Assembly: GCA_016098155.1 (NCBI GenBank)
Contig: JAAAJB010000063.1
Location: forward strand, 25,686 to 89,685
From: Actinomortierella ambigua
Lineage: Eukaryota; Mortierellomycota; Mortierellomycetes; Mortierellales; Mortierellaceae
Direction of reading: 5' to 3'
DNA length: 64,000 nucleotides
A program made the position numbers and the translations under genes. Numbering within the stretch: position 1 is the first letter of the stretch; every line of letters begins with the position of its first letter. Below the pieces are notes generated by a model. The model ran no database searches. It had not been told where the DNA came from and saw only the letters and a list, made by a program, of their open reading frames with translations. This document shows positions 1-10,600 of the stretch, piece after piece.

Positions 1-1703
1 TTTCTGCAGGACCCCAAGGTCCAGGCATCGTCGCTGGGTAAGAAGGTCGCTTTCCTGGAGAGCAAGGGTCTGACCTCGGAAGAGATTGAGGAGGCCATGG
101 CAAGAGTCAATGGCACAGCAACAGCAACAGCGGCATCAGCAGTACCCATGGCACAGCAGGCACTTGTTCCGGCACATGGCGCAATGATGATGACACCACA
201 GGGACAACAAGTCATGATGGCGCCCCCACCATTGCCTCCAAAGTACGACTGGAAGGACATGTTCATTGCAGCCGTTGTAGCAGGCGGCTTTGGGTATGGT
301 GTCTGGCAGGTTGCAAAGGTAAGGCCAACCCGGGTCGACTCTACTAAAGACACCTTGGTGTTCACCTTTTCCTTGAGATGGCCGACTTTGAAGCCAAGCG
401 CTTCTTGCCAGCCCCAGTGATCCGCTTGGGCGAATCCCTTTCCACCTGGACTTTGTTAGGGTGGAGTCGGATTTGATTGGAAAGACGGGGAAGCGATCAC
501 CTTCCTTCCAACACCACTCAAAGTTTAAAATCATTTGTCACCCCCTCCGCCCTCCCCACATGAGGGAGAGGCTCGCTCCGGACTTTACCCGCTCTACGGA
601 TCGGCTGGAGACACAAAGCCCATTGACCGACCCACGCGCAACCAACCACTACCACCACTACCACCACCACTACCACCACCACTACCACTACCGCTACCAC
701 TACCACAAACATTACCACCACTGCCACCACAACGACCACAACCTCCACTTTACCCACTGCCCACTACACCACGTCCATCAGCGAGGGATCGCAACTAGCC
801 CACAGACTTTACATCTCACAAGTCATATCACACCAGCATCCATTCTTGCCTCACTCACAAGGTTTCCTCTTTTGTTCCCATCCTCCTTCGCTCTAATAGA
901 AAGTTGTTGGGCCCAAGCTGCAATGGCCATCACAAGAAGACCTCGAGCTTGACAAGAAGAAGCTGGACGAGCAGTTTGACGAGATTGAGAAGCAGCTGAG
1001 CGAAGTCAAGGACAATACATCTACTGTGGCCAAAAATGTCGAGGAGCAGACTGCGCATGTGAAGGAGTCGCTCGAGTCTCTGACCGGTGTCCTCGACGGC
1101 ATGAAGACGAACGACGACAAGCGCGAGCAAGAACTGGCCGGCCTCAAGACTGACATTGAGAATATCAAGACGTTGATTCCTAAGGTAAGAAGGAGGGCTA
1201 AGTTTTTAACATGCGAAGCAAGGATTGGAGATGCAGGGTATTAGTATGTCGCCGACAACACGTGCTAACGAAGTGTCTCTCATTCGCAAATCGGGGGGAA
1301 AAAATAGCTCATGGAAAAGAACAAAGAGTCGCAGGCGACAGTGTTGAATGAGCTGCAGACAGAGATCAAGTCACTCAAGAGCCTGTTGCTGAATCGCCGT
1401 GGACCTGGACCCATGACACCTACTGGTCCCACTACGGCACCTGGCGCTGCTGCTGGAGCACCACCAGCATGGAACTCGTACTCGGCCACGTCGTCGTCCA
1501 GCCAGCCCAGCACACCTAGCAAGCCTGAGGCAGATGGCTCAGGCGCCTCGCCTACCCCTTCGTTCCTGAACACCAAGGCGTCGATCCCTGCTTGGCAACT
1601 GGCTGCTCAAAAGTCAGCACCTGTGGCTACCTCGCCCGTTGCCACAGCGTTGGCAGATGCGAGCGAGAGCTCGTCGTCTGATATCAAGGATGCTGCAGCA
1701 TAG
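1..1703 (+). CDS. PEX14: Peroxin-14 (peroxisomal import docking protein), 5' truncated by window edge
   Basis: PEX14 is the membrane docking protein that receives cargo-loaded PEX5/PEX7 at the peroxisome. Exons by splice signal and phase: 1-318, 900-1184, 1308-1703, all phase 0. The first visible residues (FLQDPKVQASSLGKKVAFLE, then ESKGLTSEEIEEAM) are the conserved helical domain that binds PEX5 WxxxF motifs; only its first residues are missing. A proline-rich stretch (APPPLPPKYDW) leads into the hydrophobic membrane segment (MFIAAVVAGGFGYGVWQV). After the intron come WPSQEDLE and a long coiled coil across the second and third exons, which is the family order. The tail is Ser/Thr/Ala/Pro-rich. 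The 581-bp first intron is large for this locus and holds a TACCAC repeat. The next gene starts 227 bp downstream on the same strand. Identification is secure; the missing start lies outside the window. Confidence 0.95.
645..740. repeat. (TACCAC)-type microsatellite in PEX14 intron 1
   Basis: About 95 bp of imperfect CCA/CTA triplets inside the first PEX14 intron. It makes spurious His-rich and Val-rich ORFs on both strands. There is no sign of coding function, since the flanking exons join in phase across it. Confidence 0.85.
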
Positions 1704-1930
1704 TTTAGACGTAGATCTCTAAAGTGTAAAGCCGGTTTGAACATTTTCTCGAAGCATGCTTTGCCTTTTTCTTCCTGCGTACCTGTTTTTTTTTGTGCGT
1801 GCATCGAGAAAGGGATTTTTTGGGTACGAGAGGTACCAGACATGTGGAAGTCACAAAGCTTTTCCTCCTGCTTGTTGGAGAAAACGTTCTTCATTCCAAG
1901 TGCCTACAACTCCTTCTGCATCAATTCCTA

Positions 1931-3145
1931 ATGGACTCACCACCAAAGCATAGTCCTGTGCTTGGAGCACAGCCTGTCAAAGGCATTCTCAAAAAGCCTG
2001 CAGCCTCTTTCGCTAATGTCGAAAAGACCCCAAGGTAGAAGAATGCATCATCGTCATGCACAAGAACACATGCCCTCGACTCGGGGCATGAAGCGGAGAG
2101 GGGGGAAAGAAGGATGCACAGCCTTCGTTCCTGGAGACTCACACGTTCGTCAGCACACTGCTTCATGGCCCTTGCTCGTGTGCTTAGTGTCATTGATGCA
2201 TGACTTTTTAGCATGTCCATCGACTGACATTACCTTCTCCAAACTCACTGTCTTTCCGTCCGCCTTTGGCCTCTCTAGTTTGAAGTGGGACGAGGAGAAC
2301 CTGACCATCACAGAGGCTCAAAAGGACTCCACTATGAAAATTGACGAACCCAAGACACCTTTTGTGTACTATGACCATGCTCAAGATAAGGTCTTGGATT
2401 GTAAGTCTCTCCGGCGCTGCTCCTTCCCTGCAATCGACTATACTTCACGATGGAAGCACGACATTGGGATCATACTATGATCATCTTATCATCTAACTAA
2501 CTTCATTCGTGACATCATACTGAACAGCAAATATGGAGGACTTTGTTCTGGACAAACCGAAGAAGAAGCAGGCAGCATTGGCTCACACACCTCCAGTGCC
2601 TTCGTACATGCCAGGGTTGAATGATGATGAGGATGAGGATGAGGATGAAAATGGGGACGAGGATAACGAGTCATATGAGGATGACAGTGATGAATTTGAG
2701 GAAGATATTCCGCAGGAACAGGGTCAGCCAAACGATCCAGATGAGTGGCAAGACTCGGATGAAGAAGAGGTTGAGCAGAGGAAAGGTGAGCTATTTCGTG
2801 TTGCTGTTACTACGTTTGTTTTCAGTATTGCTAGGTGGCAGATTAAAGCTGTCAGCTCATCTATCGCCTTTTCTTTTTTTTTTTGGTTTAATTATGGGTT
2901 GTTCTCGTTTTCGAATATCCCGATATCACGGAGTAGCTGTGAAGAAGCACGACAAGTTTGCAAAGATGCGTGCAGAGCACTACAAGATGAGAGATGCACT
3001 GAGACTGGGGCACAAGCTAGCCGAGCAGGATCTCCAGAGTCCTGATAGCCCACGAGATTCATCTGCTCCAGTACCTCCAGTTCCTGGACTGCCATCGTCC
3101 ATCAAGCCCAAGGGCGGAGACGATGACTTGGACATGGATATCTAA
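1931..3145 (+). CDS. GLC8: Protein phosphatase 1 regulatory inhibitor-2 (Glc8/PPP1R2 family)
   Basis: Inhibitor-2 proteins bind the PP1 catalytic subunit, inhibiting or chaperoning it, and are switched by phosphorylation. Exons: 1931-2034, 2279-2400, 2528-2785, 2937-3145, giving 230 aa with all junctions in phase. The three PP1-contact blocks appear in order: KGILKKP near residue 18 (SILK-type site), SLKWDEENL then MKIDEPKTPF (equivalent of the animal KIDEPSTP segment, with its GSK3-site threonine), and a C-terminal helix KHDKFAKMRAEHYKMRDAL matching the helix that occupies the PP1 active site. Between them lies a very acidic Asp/Glu block, also typical. Human I-2 is 205 aa. Start chosen at the ATG that opens the KGILKK exon. 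Identification is firm; whether it inhibits or activates PP1 in this species is not visible. Confidence 0.93.
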
Positions 3146-3169
3146 ATGAACCCTTTCGTGTGAACAAAA

Positions 3170-3175
3170 AATAAA
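3170..3175 (+). terminator. Candidate poly(A) signal AATAAA downstream of the PP1 inhibitor gene
   Basis: An AATAAA hexamer lies about 25 bp after the stop codon at 3145, in the 134-bp gap before the WDR83 start. Such a short spacer means termination and initiation signals of the two genes must nearly overlap. Confidence 0.5.
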
Positions 3176-3279
3176 AGGCTGCGCGCAATGCAGCCAAAAA
3201 GTAATTCTCATGTGCAGCCACACTTTTGAATTGGGGGTAAGAATTTTTTTTTGCATGCATCTCATGTTGTTCTACCACC

Positions 3280-4935
3280 ATGCCAGCACCTCCGCGGAAT
3301 TCCCTTGCAGCCATTCTTGCGGCTCATAGCAAGAGCAGCCAAGCCCCGGACTCGAAGCAGAAGCGGAAGCAAGAGTCCAAGAAGGGCGGTTCGCCAGCAC
3401 ACACCAGGTCACCCACACCCGCTTCCTCGTCGTCGTCGTCGTCACCTAACCTCGTGGCGGCAACAAGGGCACCCTTTGCTGCCACCTCTCCCCAGTCACA
3501 GGAACTCCAAAGTCGGCTGCCTTCCTCGTCCTCATCATCCAGCATTGAAGAAAAATTTCCAAAAAAACCGCCGTCAACGCCGATATCCACTACCACGACC
3601 ACATCCTCCGAAGCATCAGCAGCGCCAGCCAGCTTACCCATCCATGCGGATCAAATCCTGACAACCTCGAGTGGCAAGCAAATCAACGTCTGTCGATACA
3701 ATACTACGGGAGACTATATTCTGACAGGAGGGATCGATCGCACGATCCGACTGTGGAACCCAGAGACCAAGTTTTGTATCAAGGAGTACCAAAACCACGG
3801 TTGGGAGGTGCTGGATGTTGCCGTTTCACCGGAGAACGGCAAATTTGCGAGCTGTGGAGGCGACAAACAGGTTTTCTTATGGGACGTCATGAGCGGGACG
3901 ACCCTCAGGAGGTTTTCCGGGCATACCCAGGTACCAAGACAAGAAAGGAAGACGGAAAGGGATTTTTTTTTCTTGGCAGGACATCAATCTGCTTGGGACT
4001 AACCTATGAATGCTCTTCCGCTGAAAAAAAAAATGACCTAGAGAGTGAATACGGTGGATTTCAACGCGGAAGGCACAGTTCTTGCATCTGGATCCTATGA
4101 TACATCAATACGGCTCTGGGACTGTAGGCAAGTCTGAAGTTGTAGGTCGAGGAAAGGATTGCGGAAGTAATTATAATTCTCTTCCCAGACGCGACTGATC
4201 ATACCTCAATTTTTTTTCTAATCAATAGATCACACCTAAGAGCACCAATCCAAGTATTGGAAGAAGCAAAGGACAGTGTTACATCAATCAGCATCAGTGG
4301 CAGCGATGTCCTTGCAGGGTATGAATCTAGAAAGACCTTGTTTTTCGTGTTTTGTTTTTCATCAGCTCGAGTGACTGACGAGAATTCTCTTTCTCCCTCA
4401 TTTCCTTTCATAAAGATGTGTAGATGGAACCATCCGGATATATGACATTCGCATGGGAACTTTGGTGACGGATCACATCTTTGGTAGGCTTGTGGAACAG
4501 TCGTAATATTATCAGTGAGCACTAGCAGATTGTCATTAGGGCTAACTTGATTGAGCTTTTGTCTGTTTGGTAGAACCCATCACGTCGGTGTGCTTTTCGG
4601 CGGATGGAAACTGTGTCCTGGCGAGCTCACTGGATAACACGATCCGACTCATGGACCGTAGCAACGGTAGGCTATTGAATGCCTACAAGGGCCACCGGAA
4701 TGATCAGTACAAAATCAGGTCGTGCCTCTCCAACTCGGATGCGTATGTGATCAGCGGCTCGGAGGACGGCAAGATCTACTTTTGGGACCTTGTTGAGGGT
4801 AAAGTTGTCCACCAGATGGAGGCGCATTCCAAGATTGTCTCCTCTATTGCATACCATCCAAAGACCGACAAAATGTGTTCAGCCAGCGTCGACGGATCCA
4901 TACGCACATGGTCTGCCGTGCCCTCGCCTGCCTGA
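3280..4935 (+). CDS. WDR83: WD-repeat protein 83 / MORG1 homolog
   Basis: WDR83 (MAPK organizer 1) is a seven-bladed beta-propeller scaffold known from ERK signalling and from spliceosomes. Exons: 3280-3930, 4042-4127, 4229-4318, 4426-4493, 4574-4935, giving 418 aa. The second junction keeps frame only with a GC-AG intron (TAG|GCAAGT at 4128). WD repeats start near residue 125 (DRTIRLWNPET), then DKQVFLWDV, TSIRLWDC, a repeat with the family phrase VLEEAKDSV, DGTIRIYDIRMG, NTIRLMDR, DGKIYFWDLVEG and DGSIRTW. The phrases GHRNDQYKIRSCLS and EDGKIYFWDLVEG closely match animal WDR83 rather than other WD40 families. The first ~125 residues are a Ser/Thr/Pro/Lys-rich extension absent from the 315-aa human protein. 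Orthology is confident; function is inferred from family. Confidence 0.92.
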
Positions 4936-7308
4936 TTCAATTGCTCCCGTGGATCACAAAGGTGTAATATATACTCTTTATTGTTCTTCAATCGAATCGC
5001 TTTTATTTTTGGTACGAAGGACTGATTGACCAACGTAACAGAATGCATAGAAGGCCTTGGGTAGTCAATCAATGGTAGCACAAAGAGGATAAGTATGTTG
5101 TACATACCATGTTTTCGCCAATCTCTGAGCGACACGGCCATTCGGTTGTCTCCATTTTTTCCCTTTAGTGTCGCCCAACTCAGTCACAGGCTTTTTTTTT
5201 TTTTTTTTTTTTGGGGGCCGTGCCTGAAGTTCATGACCTTGACGAGGTCCGAACAGATTCCTCCAGTGTGTCTGAATTCGCCCCTCCCCCTTCCCACAGC
5301 CTCCCCTTTTTTTCCCCCATTTCATTGTGCTCCGTGTTCTGTCCTCCCCCCCCCTCCCTCTTCCTCCCTCTTCTCCATCTTCCATCCCTTCCCACGGAAG
5401 ACAGGATTGAGGGTGGAGAAAACGAAGCTGTCAAGCAGGAAAAAATGTGACCTTCTCACTTGTCTGGAGTTTTCGTTCTGTCTGTCTCTTATTCCTATTC
5501 ATGATGTGTTGTACGTACTCCATCCAGCCCTCCTGACATGAAAAAGAGGGGGGTGTGACCATCTTCCCTCCTGCGAAACAGACCTGCATGCTCCAGGATT
5601 CAAATCTGCTCGTCTTGGTTGTGCTTGGTCCTGTGGCAAATGGGTCTGTCTCAGCTGTCGGTGTGAAGCTGATGGCTCTTTGGATGTAGTGTGATTGTTA
5701 TCACTGGGCGATTGGCGTTCCTGAACCGTAAAAAGACAAAGTGGCAAAATAAACTTTGGGTTTTTTGCTGCCACTGCCTCTTGTGTCCCTTGTGCACCAT
5801 TGGTTGTGGTCAAGTGACAGGGTGAGACTCCCTGCTAAGGATGGTGCTGAAAGGGGGAAGAGGGAGGGAGGGAGGGGCAAGGGGAAAACAAGATGTTGTT
5901 CTCTTGTTATTTTTTCCCGTCCTGCTGAAGTCGAGTTTTTTTTGTCCGGAATGGGGGTTGAGCCATTCTCCCGTTTCTTTGTTATTCGGATATACAGGAT
6001 AAGGTGGCAAGAAAAGAGGAAGTATATTGGGCACAATTTCTTTTGGCCCTCAGCCAGCATCGCTGTGACAGCATCAACAATAAAAATAAAAAAGGCCGCC
6101 CGCTTTGCCATGTGGGAGAGGCGGATCGTCTCGCGTGTACTGTACCTTGTACTTGCGAGTTGGCTCCGTTAGGAGTTGGGTGTTTCGATCAACTCCATCC
6201 TTCTGCTCATCTGGGGCTGGGGCAACTGATGGTTGTGTTTGGTGCAACTGATCCGCGCTTCGGTACCTGAACATTGGGTGATACTGGGTGATAGTTTGGA
6301 TCCAATTCCCTTGCGGTGCCTGAACTGTCTGCGTCATCCACTTCTCTGGATAGACAGGAGGGAGGAGGTTCTAGCAGCGAACAGCAGAGGCCTACAACCA
6401 TCCCAAGGAGGGCAGGAAAGATGAATGGGGTTGCTGATGTTGGCTGGGCGAGGATTCAAGGTCCAGAGGTGATCAAGAGAATCATGAAAATGTCAAAGTG
6501 GACAGAGATTCAATCTTTTTTTTTGTTGTGGAGGCATTCTCCTCTTTCAAAAGTGGATCTGGGACTGGGCTTGCACAAGAGAGAAACATAGTGGACTGTT
6601 CTGACTGGCTGGTTGAAGGGGAGAGAAGGGGGAAACATTTTTTTTTCCACCCCCCACCTTTGTTTCCTTTTTTTTTTTTTCTCTTCCACCCATCCTCCTT
6701 TCTTCCCTTTTTTTTTCTTCTTCTTCTTCCTCTTCCTCTTCTTCTTCCTCTTCATCCCTTCTCCCTTTTTCTTCCTCTCTCTCACTTTTCACTCCACCCT
6801 CCTACCCTTCGTTCCCATGTACTACTGAAGTCGTTTTCTCTTCTCTTCCTCTTCCTCCTCCCGGCCCTTTGCACCAATAAAGCACCTTCGTTTACATTGA
6901 ATTTGAGGAGCATCCACAACGATCGAGCAGCTTTACCACGCTTCACTTTTGTTGCTTCCAGAAGCTTGATCCTCGGGCATATCCTTCCCTTCGATCCCCT
7001 CTACAAAAGACTGACCATAGTTCTGACATATTGCCGAGCACGCCTCTTCGATCCTCATTTTCTTCCCTTTCTCGTTTCTCTCTCTCGTTTCTGTTGAGGC
7101 TCCCTGACCAGTCCTGCTTGAGAGCAGTGCTGTTTGCCCAATCCTCCTTGCGATAGTGTCCTCTCGCACGTTTTCTCTTTCTCTCTCTCTCTCTCTCTCT
7201 GTCTATCTCTCTCTCTTTTTTCTTTCTTCTCTCCTCTTTTCTTTTCATTCGCTCGTTCGCGTGCGTTGCGCGCGCAAGACTCTCCGTCGTTGTTGATCCT
7301 CCAGATCG
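4936..7308. other. 2.4 kb between WDR83 and the PHF14-like gene: leader/promoter DNA
   Basis: It holds a ~20-nt poly-T tract near 5191-5211, C/T-rich stretches at 5280-5400 and 6650-6800, and a (TC)n run at about 7170-7215 just before the downstream ATG. Most ORFs here are short and low-complexity. Two exon-like minus-strand segments (5584-5720 and 6146-6370) are listed separately. Confidence 0.6.
5584..6370 (-). other. Possible unrecognised minus-strand coding exons (6146-6370 and 5584-5720)
   Basis: Segment 6146-6370, read on the minus strand, is bounded by a TAG acceptor and an AAG|GTACAG donor and is open for 75 codons. Its composition is protein-like rather than repetitive (KWMTQTVQAPQGNWIQT, later FRYRSADQLHQTQPS). 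Segment 5584-5720 follows an acceptor (TTCAG) and is open for 45 codons (ERQSPSDNNHTTSKEPSAS...) to a weak donor. The two join in phase. I could not find a start exon above 6370 or a terminal exon below 5584, and a second frame across 6207-6401 is also open. It may be a divergent small gene, a decayed gene, or chance. Confidence 0.2.
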
Positions 7309-7589
7309 ATGGTGCCTCCCCAGCAGCATTTGGCCTTCTTTGCTCTCGAGTACCGTCGTATGGAAGAGTCGAGCAAGCACGTATACAAGACGCCATTGCA
7401 GCCACCATCCTCATCCTCTTCCTCCTCGTTGCCGTCGTCGTCGTCTTTTTTGTCACTGTCGTCATCTCACTCGATCAATAGAGAGGGCATGTCTGCTTTC
7501 CACGCGTTGACGGGTTCCGGAGCTACTGCTGTTGTTATGGATACCGCATCGCCAATGCTTCTCGATCACTCTAGGCCTCCTCAGCAGCC

Positions 7590-7646
<57 letters not shown>

Positions 7647-10600
7647 GCAGCAGCATCAAAGTCAAAACATGTCTTCTTTCATACCCTCGACATCACCCAA
7701 AAGGATACCCACGATGGACTCCGACAGTGCTCCCTTGGCGACTAGTCACCTTCCACCACCCAGACGATCAAGCTCATCGAGCGCTTCGCTGGCCATGTTA
7801 CTCAATGGCTCCAACGATCATCCCACCTTGCCGCCGTCAGACAATACTACAGCCATCGTATCAAGACATGACGATACCGTAGTGCCGGAAGGCGCTCTTC
7901 ACACCCCACCAACGCATGGATCGGTCGGCAATGGCGTAACCGCTGTGACTCGGCCGACATCACAACAGGGGGATAGACATGTGCCATCCTCGATAGATGT
8001 GGATTCGCTGGCTGCTCACTCACCTGTTCTATGTCATCATCCTAATCCCCAGCCTCAGCAAGGACAACAACAGCAACAACAACAACAACAACAGCAACAG
8101 CAACAACAGCAACAACAACAACAACAACTACATCTACAACAGCAGCAGCCACGTCCAGCCCAAAGCCCGACGCTCGGAACAGGTCTCAAGCGTATTAACA
8201 CCCCAGATAGCCAAGACCCACACCATAGACCACCTTTGCAGCAGTCGGTCGTCAGTGACCAACCATTAGCGAACATTGAGCCAGCTAGGAAAAAAGCAAA
8301 GACGACGACTACCGACAAACAACGGCAGACGGCGTCTACAACGGGTGTCAAGAATGCACATGGTGCGACAGGGCGACAGCAACACCAGCGTTCCCAACAA
8401 GCGAATGGTGGTGCTGGGAAGGCAGCAGCAGGAGGAGGAGGAAGAGGCGAGAATGATACCGCAACCTTATTCCACAAGATTTGTACGTGGTGAAAGTATT
8501 TCTGGACATGTCTCTTTTTGTATTCGTTCGCAGAAGAAAGTGTCAACCCAAGTTTTCTTTCTAACTTTACTTTGTACAATTGGTCGTCATCTTTTTTCGC
8601 CTGACACAACTCGACAACACTCTTTTTTTCATCTGATTTCGTTTCCTGTTTTATTATTGGCACACCACCGCACCAATTCTAGTTGCTGACCGCGAACCGG
8701 GCAAACGCAAGATCCGGCTCAAATCGATGAGCGAAATCCCAGTCGACCTCGGTCTTGACGAGGATGACTCTGATTTTGAAGACCATGGAGCAGACGTCGA
8801 CGACGAAGAGGATGAAGACATGATTATCCCCAAGGACGACTTTAGTGAGGATGAGGCCAAGGACTACCAGCCCACGTTCAAGACGGAGCAGGACTTCCAG
8901 GCCGCACTCTGGAGCTGGGTAATTTGATCCCTCTTGACCCATGGAGTCTTTTTTCTTCCCACAGTCCCTCTAATTGGGGACTATTTTTTCCCCCAGTCCC
9001 CCCTCCCTCCCTCTGTTCTCCGCTCGCCCATGTCCGCCGTTTAACTGACCTTTTTTTATCTCTTTTAATATCTTGCTCCACCGATGTTTAGAAGGACAAC
9101 GACCCCGAAGTCTGTTGCGTCTGTCTAGGCAGATCTACCGAAGTCGACAATGTCTTTGTCTACTGCGACACTTTTGACTGTGCCCTTTGCGTGCATCAAG
9201 GTAATGAATGGGACAACGAAAATAGGAACTCGCTGCCGTACCTTTCGTATCTCTGTTTCTCTGACTTCTTCCCTCTCTTCCTTTCTTTGCTCTCTCCCTC
9301 TTCCCCCCCCCCTGATTTCTTGTGTCTCCCCATCCCCCACCCCCGAAACCCTCAATTTTGTACACGCAAACGCACCGACCCTATCCACCCTTGTTTATCC
9401 AGCCTGCTATGGGGTAAAAACCCTTCCCGCAGAGAACGAGCCTTGGCTTTGCGACCGCTGCAAAGCACCTCCCGAAGAAGTTGTGGTATGTAACCTGATT
9501 TTTTTCTCTCTCTCTTATTCTTTAAAAAGCTCCGGTATCACAACTTTGCCTGCATTCTGACGTCAGTCGTGCGATTTCTTTTTTAACCCGCTTCTCTCCC
9601 CCCCCCCTCGCCAACTCGCAATATCCTCTTACTTTCTTTTTTTTTTAGTCTTGCGTATGCTGTCCACTCAAGGATGGAGCGTTTCGACGCCTTACTCCTG
9701 AAGACCCCAGTGGTGGATGGGTACATGTTGTCTGTGCACTATGGTTGCCCGAGACCACGTTAGGCGACCCGGACAGGATGGACGGGATCTCGGTACGTGA
9801 CATTCCTGAGCGCAACTGGAACGCGACGTGCTACATCTGCTCCGACCCCGACGACGCCGCCTTAGGTGCATGTGTGCAGTGCGACGCTGGACAGTGTCGC
9901 AAGTCTTTTCATGTCACTTGTGCGCAAGCTTACTCGTTGCTGGAGACGGTGGAAGATCCCGGGATGGCGGACCCTTATTTTACATTTTGCAAGCAGCACG
10001 GGTCGGCGAATGGTGGTGAGGCCAAGCTGAATGGATGGGCCAAATGGGTCAAGCGGCGTGATGCGCTGTTGAAGCAGTGGCAGGAGGACCAAGGGTACCA
10101 GCGGACCAAGATGCTACTGGAGGCTCGGCGGAATAATACCGACAACAACAACAACAACAACAACAGCAGCAGCAAGAACAACCATGGCACGTTGTCATTG
10201 GAGTATGGAACTGGATTGGTAGAGCTGTTCGAAGACTCGTATTCGCGCTTCAAGACGGCGCGCGAACAGCAGATTGCACGCGAACGGAGCGAGCTTTCGC
10301 GGCAGTACTCGATCGGGTACTATTTAGGACATCGGATCGACAAGTCGCGGACACGGCTCGAGGCCGTCCACCAAAAGGCCGAGCAAGCCCTGGTGGAGCA
10401 ACGACGGATCGAGGCGCGGACGCGGGCACTGCTGTCGAGCTTGCTCGAGTGTGCAGCCTACCTCGAGAGTATGCCACCGTCAACAGAGCCGATGGAGGGA
10501 CCCTTGTCGATCGATACAACGCTGGCCTGGTACAATGCCTTGCCAGATACATCGCGCTGGAAGACCGACATTCAGGACATCATCGAGACGATTGATATGG

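Noticed and set aside
518..757. Val-rich minus-strand ORF and His-rich plus-strand ORF
   Set aside because: Both are translations of the TACCAC microsatellite inside a PEX14 intron.
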